DNA from: Saprolegnia diclina VS20
Lineage: Eukaryota; Oomycota; Saprolegniomycetes; Saprolegniales; Saprolegniaceae
Assembly: GCF_000281045.1 (NCBI RefSeq)
Contig: NW_008246081.1
Coordinates: 298,129-362,128, forward strand
DNA length: 64,000 bases
Reading direction: 5' to 3'
The notes under the pieces are model-generated. The model did not search any database and was not told where the DNA came from. It was given only the letters and a program-made list of their open reading frames with translations. This document shows positions 48,823-58,955 of the stretch, piece by piece. The position numbers and the translations under genes were made by a program. The number at the start of each line of letters is the position of its first letter. Position 1 is the stretch's first letter.

Positions 48823-49092
48823 GGTGAGGAGACTGACGAAGAGAGTCGATCTCACTGCCGACCAAAGTATCTTGAATTGAGTATACAGCGACCATTGGAC
48901 TCTCAGAGAGCCACCGCGGCGCGCTCCGATTGGCTCCTGCAGCTTCAACAAAGCCGACAACGCCAACCGGTTTGGACGGTTGAGCGTGAAAAACCTTCTA
49001 TTTCACGTGTTTTTTGTTTCACACATATTGCACACGGATTCGACGTGTGAAATCAAGCGCTCCACTTGGCGAACGACGACGGCTTCCGGAGC
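48823..49092. promoter_or_regulatory. Divergent promoter with ATTGG box, E-box and inverted repeat
   Basis: 270 bp between the BED-finger gene and the LYR gene. ATTGG at 48929-48933, CACGTG E-box at 49004-49009 within TTTCACGTG, and an 8-bp inverted repeat TTTCACAC (49017-49024) / GTGTGAAA (49045-49052). Confidence 0.55.
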
Positions 49093-49413
49093 ATGCAGCC
49101 CCGCGTCCGCGACCTCTACAAGCGCTTCCTCGTCGTCGGGAAGGACTACCCGCTAGGCCTCGAGTACGTCCGGCCCAAGGTCAAGGAATCCTTCTTCAAG
49201 CAAGCGGCGCTCGCCGATGAGGCCGAGATCAAGAAGGCGGTGAGCCGCGGCCGGTGGATGGTCAAGGAGATGATCGGGGTCATCCAGCTCAAAAAGTATC
49301 GCGCGATGAACCAGCGATATACACCGGCTGAGATGCACACGCTACTCCGCGCGCTGCACGAAGAGGCGCAGCGAACCACCGAGAACCACGTCGTCGACGA
49401 CGACGACGTCTGA
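49093..49413 (+). CDS. LYR-motif protein, ETFRF1/LYRM5-like
   Basis: Single exon, 106 residues from the ATG at 49093. RVRDLYKRFLVVGKDYPLGL begins the LYR fold, followed by KVKESFFKQ..ADEAEI and GRWMVKEMIGVIQLKKYRAM, ending RYTPAEM. Spacing and the KYRAMNQRY block match ETFRF1 (LYRM5), which binds electron-transfer flavoprotein in the mitochondrial matrix and displaces FAD. The first residue of the LYR triad sits in DLYKR. The acidic tail (DDDDV) is extra. It converges with the bHLH-PAS gene, with 93 bp between the stops. Confidence 0.85.
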   Translation: MQPRVRDLYKRFLVVGKDYPLGLEYVRPKVKESFFKQAALADEAEIKKAVSRGRWMVKEMIGVIQLKKYRAMNQRYTPAEMHTLLRALHEEAQRTTENHVVDDDDV

Positions 49414-49506
49414 AGATGCATGGTGCAGTATATTACTATATCGTGATACGAACATGCGCTCTAGACCCAAGATTCCTCATAAATAAGCGGTGTCGTGTCG
49501 GCTCGG

Positions 49507-50526
49507 TTAGGACAGGGGCAGGATGCAGCACTGCACGTTCACGGGCTGCATAGCGTCGTCGCGGATGACCGAGACCGACACAAACACCTTGCGCTCGAGC
49601 GAGCTCGACCCAAAGCGCCACGACATCTTGGCTTGGGCAGAGCTGACTTCGCAGCTGAGGATCTTGGCGACGAGCGTGTGCATCTTGGGCGCGTCGGACG
49701 GCGCGCACATGGTGTACAGGCTGTGGAGGCGCAGCTCGTCGTACTTGGCCTGCGAGAGCTCCAAGAACAAGTGGTTTGCCTCCACGATCGTGCCGTCGAG
49801 CTTGGTGATGAGCGCGGGCATGCTCGATTGGAAAAACACGTTCTTGAACGTCGCCGACGACTCGTCCACGGTCTCGAGCGGGGCGGCCGGGAGCACTTGC
49901 GGCGCGCCCGTCGGCAGCGCCCACATGTAGTCCATGGCCATCGGCGTCGGCACGGGCGACGCCATCGCGTTAAACATGTAGTGGTTGGACGCGTTCATGC
50001 TGAGCATCGAATTTTCTTTCGAGTGGCCGCGGGGCAACGTTGCAGGCGTCGCGACCTTGCAGCTGCCACCGGTCGTCGGGGGCGGCGGCGGCCCAATGCC
50101 GGCCGCGTTGGCTTCGCGCTCGAGCGCGGCAATGTATTCGATCGTCGCCTGGAGGATGCTGTGCTTGTCCTTCTTGGACGAGACAAACCCGACGCCTTCA
50201 AGCTTCTTCTTGAGCTGCTCAAACTGCGTGCCAATGCGAAAGATTCGTCGCTGCTCACGCAAGTTGTGGCGCTGCTTCTTGGAGACGTCGATGGACCCGC
50301 CGGGCGTCTGCGCGTCGCTGTACACGGGACTCTCGCACGGCGTATTCATGTCCATCTCAAAGCCGAACGGGTCCGCCCGCGGGTAGTTGGTGTTGATGCG
50401 CGGTGGCGCGTTGTTGATCACGTTGAGGTTGATGTGCATCGGGTACAGCGGCGCCTTCCCGTCCTCGTCCTTGACGTACCCCGTCGACGGCGTGACCGGC
50501 GCCACGAGCGTGCTCGGCTTCTCCAT
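49507..50526 (-). CDS. bHLH-PAS-type transcription factor
   Basis: Single exon, 339 residues. The basic helix-loop-helix lies at about 82-145: KKQRHNLREQRRIFRIGTQF and KKDKHSILQATIEYIAALE. The basic region lacks the H-E-R triad typical of E-box binders (it reads Q-R-H-N-L-R-E-Q-R-R), so the site may differ. A PAS-like domain follows at about 225-335 (MPALITKLDGTIVEANHLFL ... WRFGSSSLERKVFVSVSVIR). Acidic/Pro-rich linkers flank both. Proteins of this plan are a stramenopile-specific expansion. Upstream, the frame is open a further 65 codons without a domain; the ATG at 50526 opens MEKPSTLVAPVTP. Confidence 0.82.
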   Translation of the reverse strand: MEKPSTLVAPVTPSTGYVKDEDGKAPLYPMHINLNVINNAPPRINTNYPRADPFGFEMDMNTPCESPVYSDAQTPGGSIDVSKKQRHNLREQRRIFRIGTQFEQLKKKLEGVGFVSSKKDKHSILQATIEYIAALEREANAAGIGPPPPPTTGGSCKVATPATLPRGHSKENSMLSMNASNHYMFNAMASPVPTPMAMDYMWALPTGAPQVLPAAPLETVDESSATFKNVFFQSSMPALITKLDGTIVEANHLFLELSQAKYDELRLHSLYTMCAPSDAPKMHTLVAKILSCEVSSAQAKMSWRFGSSSLERKVFVSVSVIRDDAMQPVNVQCCILPLS

Positions 50527-51101
50527 GCCGGGCGAATTGACTCTAAAAGTCGCCCGCCCAATAATCCACGCAAACCAGATGGGCCGACGCTCTCTTCGTC
50601 CTTTTTTCACGCCTTCGAACTTCGCTTCTCCCGCCCATACAAACGCCGAGCTCGAGCCACGGGCACCGAAGCGGCGAGACCGAAGTTGTGGCGGCAAAGG
50701 CAGGTTTCGTGCCCCCGCCACACAATTTTGCCGAAATGTCTTTACGCAGTCGCTTCGCCCCTCAAGCCAACTAGCTTAAATCGCTCTAATAGTGGCGAGT
50801 CATCGTGTCAATGACGCAGTCCCTCGTGACGTTGTCGCGCTGAGGCCAACGACCAAAGGGGGCGTAAGGGCGGACAGGGAACCGACTCGAACACCGATTC
50901 GACGTCAGTAGAGCGCGTCTCCAAGGCCCGAGTACTGTTTGAAGTTGCAAAGAGTAGCATCGCCAAAGATCGCGAGATTGAAATGCAAGTTACGTGATAG
51001 AGCGTTACCGAATGTACGAAACGCTTCTTGCGCACGCCAGTCGCTCGAACGGCAGCGCTCACTATCCGGATACGCTCGGCGAGATGGTGGTGCTCGTGGC
51101 C
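50527..51101. promoter_or_regulatory. Divergent spacer, bHLH-PAS / OB-CCCH methyltransferase
   Basis: 575 bp. No feature with motif support. The in-frame ATGs at 51012 and 51084 could extend the methyltransferase N-terminus; a first exon farther upstream cannot be excluded. Confidence 0.4.
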
Positions 51102-52523
51102 ATGGCGACCGTCGCGGCCAGCGTCGGCAACCTCGTGAAGGTGCAAGGCCAGCTCCTGCGCAAGCGGCGCTTCTCGTACGCCGACGCTTGCTCGCTGTCG
51201 TCGCGCTCAGATATGTATCTAGGAAGGCGCTCATCTTTGGCGACATCAAGTTGCCCGATGGATGTACAACCATTGGCTTGGAAGGGCGATGCTGATGGCT
51301 TTTTGCGTCTAGCGCTGCTCGAACTCATGATCCGCGCTGCCGACGCATGGCTCACAAAGGACGACATCGTGCAGCTCAACTGGGCGCTGCACTTGGGCGA
51401 CACCGTCACACTCGACGGCCGCGTCGAGACGACGGCCAAAGGGCACCTCTTGCTCGTCGTGCGCTCGGCCGTCGTCAATGTGCGCTGGGAAGAGCAGCAT
51501 CCAGGTACATACATACACTGGGAGGCTGGTCGACGACTGTTTGCGTGCGGCAGGCGTCCCGTTTGGCCATGGCGCGACCGACCTCATTGCGCCGTCCGAG
51601 AGCTTTGGACAGCGAAAGGAGTACACGAACATCGTGCAGATCCAAGGCCACAATGCGTGCAAGTACTACTTCAACAACGCGTCGTGCGTGCGCGGCGCCG
51701 ACTGCCACTTCTGGCACGGGTAGCACCTCACGACGACCACCACCATTCATTCGCTCATGGTAGACCGCCCGAGGACTACAAGGCGCTGCGGGCCGAGTGG
51801 TTTGCACGCCGTGGTACGCAGAAGCGCGAGCAGGCGGCGCTCGACGGCGACGTCCACGACCCGCACGAGAAAGGCATGAAGGCGCAGCGGGCGCGCATCT
51901 TCTGCGACTGGCTCGTCGCAACCTTTGGGGTCGACGTACTGAGCGCGGGCGCGGGCGTTGTCGACGTCGCAGGCGGCAAAGGCGACATTCCTTTTGAGCT
52001 CTTCAACAAGCGAGCGATTCCCGCGACGCTCATCGAGCCCGTACCTCTCTCCTTCATACGATATGCAAACGCTAAAGACGCGTATGGAGATAGCGGCCAC
52101 GCCAGCCGCGCAAGGTCCACCACAAGCACTTTGCCAAGACGCAGACGACGCCGAGCCGCCACGTACGACGACGCTGTATCCGCCATGTAAGAAGAATACC
52201 CTCTGGCGTAGATCCAAGCGTGCTTGGACCCATCGCTTCTGGCCGCCGAGGCTGCCTTCTTTGCCGAGACCTCGGTGTTTGTGGGCATGCACCCGGACGA
52301 AGCGACCGAGCCGATCGTCGACTGCGCCCTCGCAGCCAACAAGCCGTTCGCGGTCGTGCCGTGCTGCGTCATGAGCCGCAAGTTCCCGGACCGGCGTCAC
52401 GATGGCGAGGTCGTGGGTACGTACGACGCGTACATTGCGTACCTCCGCGCCAAGGATTCGCGCATCCAGAGTGCATTCTTGCCGTTTGCGGGCAAAAACC
52501 AAGTGCTCTTTGTACTGCCGTAG
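51102..52523 (+). CDS. OB-fold / CCCH-finger SAM methyltransferase
   Basis: Seven exons (51102-51175, 51223-51263, 51313-51458, 51505-51719, 51764-52040, 52094-52162, 52212-52523), 377 residues, introns 44-51 nt. Residues 1-110 form an OB-like barrel (GNLVKVQGQLLRKRRFSKAL, IFGDIKLPDG, HLGDTVTLDGRVET). A CCCH zinc finger follows (CKYYFNNASCVRGADCHFWH). The catalytic half has a SAM-binding loop (VVDVAGGKGDIPFEL), VFVGMHPDEATEPIVD and a Cys-containing PFAVVPCCVMSRKFP block typical of methyltransferases that act on RNA or protein. Likely an RNA methyltransferase; the target is unknown. The ATG at 51102 is the most conservative start. Confidence 0.75.
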
Positions 52524-52569
52524 ACAATTATGGGATGCAAATGCTACTGCGGTCATGCGAGCATCGAAT

Positions 52570-53826
52570 CTACGGCTTGAACTTGTTGGTGGCCTTGATG
52601 AGCTCGGCGACGATGCCGGGCTCGCCCGCCGAGTGGCCCGCGGTCTGCACGATGTGAAACTCGGCCTCGGGGAACGCCTTGTGGAACTCCCACGCCGTCT
52701 CCATGGGGCACACGACGTCGTACCGGCCCTGGACGATCACGGTCGGGATGTGCCGGATCTTATACACGTTGTCGATGAGAAAGTTGGGCGTCGGGAGGAA
52801 GCCCTTGTTGACAAAGTAGTGGTTCTCGATGCGCGCAAACGCCTCGGCGAAGCGCGCGTTGGCCATCGACTTGTCGACCGCGTCCGTCGGCGGCTTGAGG
52901 TTGCTCGTCGACATCTCCCACGTCGTCCACGCGAGCGCCGCGGCGAGCCGCACCTTCTCGTCCGGGCTCGTGAGCCGGCGGTGGTACGCCGAGAGGAAGT
53001 CGTGGCGCTCGTCCACCGGGATCGCGTCGCGGTACGCCTCCCAGCGGTCGGGGTAGATGAAGCTCGCGCCCGACTGCATTCGACACATGATGAGCTCCTG
53101 CTTGAATATCGACGTGCTGTTACCTGGTAGTAGAACTGGATTTCCTTGTCGCGGATGTGGAAGATACCACGAAGCACGAGCTCCGTGACGCGCGTCGGGT
53201 GCATCTCGGCGTACGCCGTCGAGAGCGTCGAGCCCCACGAGCCGCCAAACACCTGCCACTTTTCAATCGCAAGCTCTTCGCGCAGCTTCTCCATGTCAGC
53301 GATCAAGTGCCACGTCCTAGGTCCCATGAGGCTAACGTTTCGCGCGAGTAATTGCGTACGTGTTGTCTTCGAGCGACGCATGGGGCGTGCTGCGGCCTGA
53401 ACCACGCTGGTCGAAGGCGATGATGCGGTAGACCTTTGGGTCGTGGTACCGGTTCATCGTCGGCGTGCAGCCACCGCCAGGACCACCGTGCACAAGCACG
53501 ACGGGCTTACCCTTCGGGTTGCCGCACTCTTCGTAGTAAATGCTGTGCGTCGGCGACACTTGAAGACGACCTGTCTTGTACGGCTTGATCGCAGGGTACA
53601 AGAAGTCCTCGGCCGTGCACTGCGACTTGTCGGGGAGGTCCCACTTGGAGGCGTCGCAGGCAGCCGTCGTGAAGAGCGCGACCGAGCCTGCAAGCGCAAG
53701 GAGAGCGCCGGCGCGGGCCTGGCCTTGGGGCGTCGCGGTCGCTTGGTGTACCGTCGCGACGAGCGCGGAGCTGGAGCGGAGCTGCGTCTTGCCAAGCGCC
53801 AAAGCCGTGCGGGTGAGTCGCTGCAT
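52570..53826 (-). CDS. Proline iminopeptidase (S33), probably organelle-targeted
   Basis: Three exons (53360-53826, 53124-53316, 52570-53073) with 43 and 50-nt introns encode 387 residues. The alpha/beta-hydrolase family S33 is clear: VHGGPGGGCTPTMNRYHD (oxyanion), FDQRGSGRSTPHASLEDNTT, nucleophile elbow VFGGSWGSTLS, GRYDVVCP (Asp) and TAGHSAGEPG (His). Residues 1-60 (MQRLTRTALALGKTQLRSSS, then an Ala-rich stretch with a short hydrophobic run) look like a mitochondrial presequence; a matrix or membrane location is inferred. It releases N-terminal proline from peptides. The exon-2/3 acceptor at 53074 gives the canonical FYYQ-GASF join. Confidence 0.92.
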
Positions 53827-54581
53827 CTTCGATGTCTCCGGGAAAATGCCAGCCCCTCGTTGCGCCGGATTGGCCCACAAACAGACGTGGCGTCCTTCAA
53901 GCGCGAATCTGATTACACTTATTTATTTTATATACATCATATTTGTATGAATCAGATCCATTTTTAATCCAATCTCAGCACTTAGCGTCGAATTGCCACA
54001 AACAAGTACACAGATACCAGGGGTAGGGTTTTGACCGCAAGGCGATCTTGGCTACAATTTGTGCTTCGACCCCAGCAACGGGAGCGGCGCCTTGCACAGC
54101 ACGACTCGAGCTTCTGCGAGTCCTCATCACTCCCTTGACTCGCGGAGCTTCACCTTTACTCGTGCAAGCAAGTGGGGTATCCCAGCTGCACTTTCTATCC
54201 CGATGACTGCACTGTATCAGCAACGCTTTGTTGGAGCCTACAGTGGAGCATGTTGGGCGGACGCTGCGCCGATGGGGTGCCAAGTGGTGCCGAAGTATTT
54301 GCTCCAAGAGCTCTGTTGCCGAGGCGCATCGTTGACAGGATTCCTGCTCTTGCAAAGCAGCCTTGCCTTGGCTCTTGGCTGCACATCCCATGCTGCGAAT
54401 GAAATTTTGCGGGGTGATAGCTACTTTCGCGATGGACGACGCAAAGAGGAAGAGGAATGTGATGTATATCGTCGTTAACGAGCTCCTTCGCTCGCAAAGA
54501 TAGGATATCGACTAAAATGTACGTGGCCACGGGTGCAAGGCCAGTAGGTTCAATAGAACGTAGCTTGTTATACAAGAGTGC
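53827..54581. other. Intergenic spacer
   Basis: 755 bp upstream of the iminopeptidase and downstream of the EGF-repeat gene. AT-rich at 53918-53945. Frames of up to 140 codons exist on both strands at 53975-54478, but they show no motif and no splice pattern. I see no gene. Confidence 0.5.
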
Positions 54582-55637
54582 TTAGAGCATGGCGGCAGCG
54601 ATGAACGTGGCGGCGCCGAGGAGAGCGATCGAGGCGTGCGTGGCGACACCAGCCGACGGGGCAGACGTCTTCGAGCCCGTCGAGCTGCCCGTCGAGTTGA
54701 CCTTGACCTTCGTGGCGCAGTTGGCACCAGCGTAGCCCGAGTTGCACACGCACTGGCCGTCAATACCGCACGAGCCCTTGCCGTTGCACATGGTGACGTC
54801 CGTGTTGTTGTTCATCGTGGGATCGCAGAGCGAGCACTGGTTGCCGATCGAACCCGGCGGGCACTTGCAGAGACCCGAGGCGAGGTCGCAGTTGCCAAGA
54901 CCGCACTGGCCGTACGTGTCGCAAGTGTTGCCCGTTGCGTTGAAGCAGTTGTCGTTGATCGAGTAGCCCGTCGAGCAAATGCACTTGTAATCGGGGCTGA
55001 AGCTGTTGGTCGGGGCGCACGAGCCGTGGCCGTTGCAAAGGCCAAGGTTGACCGAGACACCGCCCGAGGTCGACGCGTTACCAGAGCACGACGTGATCTG
55101 CTTCTGCGTGTACGTCAAACCGTACGACTTGCTCACGTAGAGCTTCTTGTCGACGCAGCGGTAGATACCGTTGACCTTGACAGGGTCGGAGCCATCGTTC
55201 GACTGGTACGTCATCTGGTAGCACGTGACGTTGCCCGGCTTGGCCGTCGCGGCTTCCTTGAGCGAGCGGCGGACCTGGACGACCTGGCCCTGGGCGTTCA
55301 TAGCCGAGTTACAGTTCGGCGCAGGCACAAAGGCGCAGACAGGCTCGACCTGGCGGTAGTTCTCCGGCTTCCAGTTCGAGAAGCTGGGGCACGCGCCAGC
55401 GACGTTACCCGAGCACACGACACCCTGGACGCACTGCTTGAGCAACTTGACGCCGGTGATGTCCGACTCGACGGAGATGCACTGGAAGCCCTTCTTGCAG
55501 TCCTCGGACTTGTTGCAACGACCGGGCTGGGTGGCGAGCGTGACCTCGTTGATCGGGGCGTCGGTGGCCGAGCCCGAGCCGCTCTGGGCGGCGACCGAGG
55601 CGGCGGCCAGCGTGAGGATCCAAGCGGAGAGCTGCAT
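54582..55637 (-). CDS. Secreted EGF-repeat protein, probably GPI-anchored
   Basis: Single exon, 351 residues. A signal peptide (residues 1-17, MQLSAWILTLAAASVAA) is followed by a Cys-rich N-terminal region (CNKSEDCKKGFQCISVESD) and tandem EGF-like repeats (CNGHGSCAPTNSF...CICSTGY, CGLGNCDLASGLCKCPPGSI, CNGKGSCGIDGQCVCNSGYA). A Ser/Thr-rich spacer (VNSTGSSTGSKTSAPSAGV) and a short hydrophobic C-terminus (IALLGAATFIAAAML) form a GPI-anchor signal. About six N-glycosylation sequons are present. Inferred role: cell-surface adhesion or matrix protein. Confidence 0.85.
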   Translation of the reverse strand: MQLSAWILTLAAASVAAQSGSGSATDAPINEVTLATQPGRCNKSEDCKKGFQCISVESDITGVKLLKQCVQGVVCSGNVAGACPSFSNWKPENYRQVEPVCAFVPAPNCNSAMNAQGQVVQVRRSLKEAATAKPGNVTCYQMTYQSNDGSDPVKVNGIYRCVDKKLYVSKSYGLTYTQKQITSCSGNASTSGGVSVNLGLCNGHGSCAPTNSFSPDYKCICSTGYSINDNCFNATGNTCDTYGQCGLGNCDLASGLCKCPPGSIGNQCSLCDPTMNNNTDVTMCNGKGSCGIDGQCVCNSGYAGANCATKVKVNSTGSSTGSKTSAPSAGVATHASIALLGAATFIAAAML

Positions 55638-56366
55638 CTTCGGACTGTGGAGGGCGAAGCGAATTGGTTAATGCCAGCCGACCGCGCTATTCCGACTGGG
55701 ATGTGTAATGCTGGCGTAGCATCTCTGGAGAAAATCACGCTTTATTTCCTCCACAAGGCCGGTTGGCGTTAATTTTCCCAAGAAAGCGCGGCCCAACTTG
55801 AAGTTGATAGGATCTTGAAACGAATTCATCACGTTAGTATCCCCATAATAATTTGTTGCAATCGCCTCAAAAGCAGAGAAATGTATCCAATCCCAGCCGC
55901 TTTCGCGCCGGCTTTAGTAAAATCGAGGCAGTAACTCTGGCCAGGCGGCCAGCAGCGCCGACCCCGATTGGCTGCGCACCTTGAACGCACGTCCTGACGA
56001 TTGTGCATCTTCTTTACGGGGTCGAGGACGACGACGCCTCTAGCACTCGGTCCTCCATCGATGAGTCCGTGGGGGGCCTTCTGCCATACGAATGATACCT
56101 GTGTGATGGGTGCCTCAGTTTGCGTGTCAGAGACCCGAGCCATCAAATGTGATGTACAGTCACGCCCACCGTGTCTCGCGCAGTGTCTACCGGTATCGAT
56201 TTTCGGGTGGCGTGTATTTAGAAAGCGTGGACTGGATGCGGCGTTCGACACTCTGCCGGCGGCTGCTGCTGTGTCCCATGAAGATGCAGCGAGACGGCAT
56301 GCGACTTGCGTGTTTTTGTATGTAGTTCAGATACTATTACCAATATTAATACTCGACGAGGACGCT
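55638..56366. other. Intergenic spacer
   Basis: 729 bp between the EGF-repeat gene start and the LLPH-like stop. The open frames on both strands are antisense extensions or lack motifs. The first 150 bp should hold the promoter of the EGF-repeat gene. No clear element is seen. Confidence 0.5.
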
Positions 56367-56747
56367 CTATGCGCCCTTCTTCCGCAGTGTGTGGAAGTGC
56401 ACAAACTTCTTCTTCTTGCTGCTGGCCTTGGCCGCGATCTTCTTCTTCTTGAGGAGATGGTCCTTGCGGTTGGTCTGCTTGAGCGCCGTCTCGTTGGCGA
56501 TCTCGGCTTCGACCGCGCCCTCCGTGTCGACCATGGCCTCGTCCGGCACGTCGGGCACCATCGGCGCCTTCGTGCTGCCCATCGCAAGCTTGAGCGATGC
56601 GAGCGTCGAGCCGCTCTGGATCTCGAGCGTCTTCTTCAGGTTCTCCTGGATGAGCGCCTGCTTCTTCTCGAGGTCATCCTTCCCGATCGTGTTGCGGAGC
56701 TGACGACGGAAGTACTTCTTGATCTTGGAGCGAATCGACTTGGCCAT
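56367..56747 (-). CDS. LLPH-like nucleolar protein
   Basis: Single exon, 126 residues. The N-terminus MAKSIRSKIKKYFRRQLRNT matches the start of LLPH (human learning-associated protein, yeast Ybl028c), a small basic pre-60S ribosome factor. The C-terminus is Lys-rich (HLLKKKKIAAKASSKKKKF). The middle is acidic. Nucleolar localisation is expected. The gene is divergent from WRNIP1 across 606 bp. Confidence 0.8.
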   Translation of the reverse strand: MAKSIRSKIKKYFRRQLRNTIGKDDLEKKQALIQENLKKTLEIQSGSTLASLKLAMGSTKAPMVPDVPDEAMVDTEGAVEAEIANETALKQTNRKDHLLKKKKIAAKASSKKKKFVHFHTLRKKGA

Positions 56748-57353
56748 GGTTCGTTCCCGGAAATGGCGCTATGTAGCAATCCAAAAGGGCCAATCGCAAA
56801 GGGGCGTCTACACCAACCACTTCAACCAACCGTTTCATTGGTGGATGCTCCGCATATTAATATAATATCACATTTGAGAGGTTTTACCCGCGCATGCATT
56901 CATCGGCACTATGCAATGTGACAGGTTGTTGATTTGGACTAGGTGCACGCAACCGCGGTGAGTCACAGCGCGGCTTTCCGCTGCCCAGATAACGCTGGCA
57001 GCTTCGAAGCCGCAACGACGCATGACCTCTAATGCTAGAAGAATAGCAATCCGTGTCTCCTGCAGTGTGCAATGCGCTACTGCCATCGCTGTGTACCATC
57101 TTGCGCGACATGGCGCTTCCCGCGATCTTTGCCTTGCAGTCTCCAGAACCTGGCGTAATGCTCGACGTTACGGACGCGCCTTTGACAAGATTCGAGTCGC
57201 GGCAACGGCAGTCACGCGGGCGAGTCACGTGGGACAGGAAACGAGAGCGCGTAGCGTCGATGAAAGCGATCCTGTCCTCTAGCAGGCACCAACTCGACTT
57301 GGCCAACTCTGTACGTGGCGTGTTTTTAGCCCACGAGATCTTTTCCGACGAGC
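56748..57353. promoter_or_regulatory. Divergent promoter, LLPH-like / WRNIP1
   Basis: 606 bp. CCAAT at 56790-56794 and ATTGG at 56837-56841 lie within 95 bp of the LLPH-like start. An AT-rich stretch (ATATTAATATAATATCA) lies at 56853-56869. A 300-codon minus frame crossing into WRNIP1 is a shadow. Confidence 0.5.
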
Positions 57354-58947
57354 ATGGACGCGGCCTGCCCCGTGTGTGAGCGCCACTTCTACGCCCACAA
57401 CATCCAGGCCCATGTTGAGGAGTGCTTGGCGCGGTCCATGGCGCCGTCGCCCCGGACGCCCAAGCTACAGCGCCCGCCAGCGCGACCCCCGACGCCGCCC
57501 AAGCGGCCCGTCGAGGCCGAGCCCGAGCCAACTGCAAAGCGTACCAAGCTGGTCGCGCTCGCGAACGCACCGATGGCGGAGAAGTTGCGCCCGACCAGCC
57601 TCGACGAGATTCTCGGGCAAGACGAGCTGCTCGGTTCGGACAAGCCGCTGCGGCGCATGCTCGAGAGCGGCAAGGTGCCCAACATGATCCTGTGGGGCCC
57701 GCCGGGGTGCGGGAAGACGTCGCTTGCGATGCTAGTGGCGCGGCTCGTCCAGCCAGCGACCAAGTTTGTCGCGCTCTCGGCAACGACCGCCAAAGTCGCG
57801 ACGGTCCGAGACGTCTTTGAGAAGGCAATGGCCGAGCACAAGCTTCTTGGTCGGGCGACGGTGCTCTTTGTGGACGAGATCCATCGGTTCACCAAGGTGC
57901 AACAGGACTCGTTCTTGCCGTGCGTCGAGAACGGAACGATCACGCTCATTGGCGCGACGACCGAGAACCCGTCGTTCGAGATCAACTCGGCGCTTCTCTC
58001 GCGCTGCCGCGTCTTTACGCTCAACAAGATCTCGACGCCTTCGATCCTAGCGCTGCTGCAGCGCGGCGTCCGCAGCAACCTCCTCGTACCCCACGGCTGT
58101 GACCCCGAGGCGCCTCCGACCATCGACGTTGACGACGCGGCGCTCGAGTACCTCGCCCATCAGTGCAACGGCGACGCCCGCATCGCGCTCAACTCGCTCG
58201 AGATGGCGGTGCACGGCCAGCGACCGTCCAAGGACTCGAACACAATCAAGCTCACGGAGGACGATGTCAAGGCGGGTTTCCGCCGGTCGCATGCCCTCTA
58301 CGACAGGAAGGGCGACGCGCACTACGACTGCATTAGCGCGCTGCACAAGTCGGTGCGGGGCAGCGACGCCGACGCAGCGCTCTACTGGCTCGCGCGCATG
58401 ATGCAAGGCGGCGAGAATCCGCTGTATGTCGCTCGGCGGCTCATCGTGATCGCCTCGGAAGACGTCGGCCTCGCAGACGCCCAAGCGCTGCCCTTGGCCA
58501 ACGCAACGTTCCAGGCCTGTCATACGATCGGTAGCTGTCCCTGAGGTCTATCACTCAGAACTTTAGAGTGGTCTAGGCATGCCCGAGTGTGAAATCAACC
58601 TGGCGCACTGCGTCGTGTACTTGGCCCGCGCACCCAAGTCGGTCGAGTCGTACAAGGCGTATCGCAAAGTGCAAGAGCTCTTGCTACAGTCGGTGGGACC
58701 GACACCGGAGGTGCCACTGCATCTTCGCAACGCCCCGACGCCCCTCATGGCCAACCTCGGCTACGGCAAAGGTCCCGCCATCGCCCACGATGTAGATCTG
58801 ACATCTGATACGATGGTTCTAGAGTACAAGTATAACCCCGACTACGAGGGCCAAGTCGACCAGACGTACCTTCCGGACGCGCTACTCGGAACCCCTTCCT
58901 TTTTTGAGCCCAAGTACGCCACCAAGAAGACAAAGAAGCCGGAGTAG
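57354..58947 (+). CDS. WRNIP1: WRNIP1/Mgs1/RarA AAA+ ATPase
   Basis: Three exons (57354-58530, 58577-58771, 58823-58947) with 46 and 51-nt introns encode 498 residues. A UBZ zinc finger at residues 4-24 (CPVCERHFYAHNIQAHVEEC) is followed by a Pro-rich basic linker and the AAA+ core: Walker A GPPGCGKTS, Walker B LFVDEIHRF, sensor 1 IGATTENPSF, Arg finger LSRCRVF. The RarA C-terminal domain follows (KGDAHYDCISALHKSVRGSD, NPLYVARRLIVIASEDVGLA), ending NPDYEGQVDQTYLPD. It binds ubiquitinated PCNA and stabilises stalled forks in the nucleus. With FANCL it is one of two fork-repair genes in the window. Confidence 0.95.
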
Positions 58948-58955
58948 TCAAGTAT

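Noticed and set aside
56001-56921. 306-codon plus-strand frame with hydrophobic Leu-rich run
   Set aside because: Its Leu-rich part is the complement of the Lys-rich LLPH-like gene; no other support.
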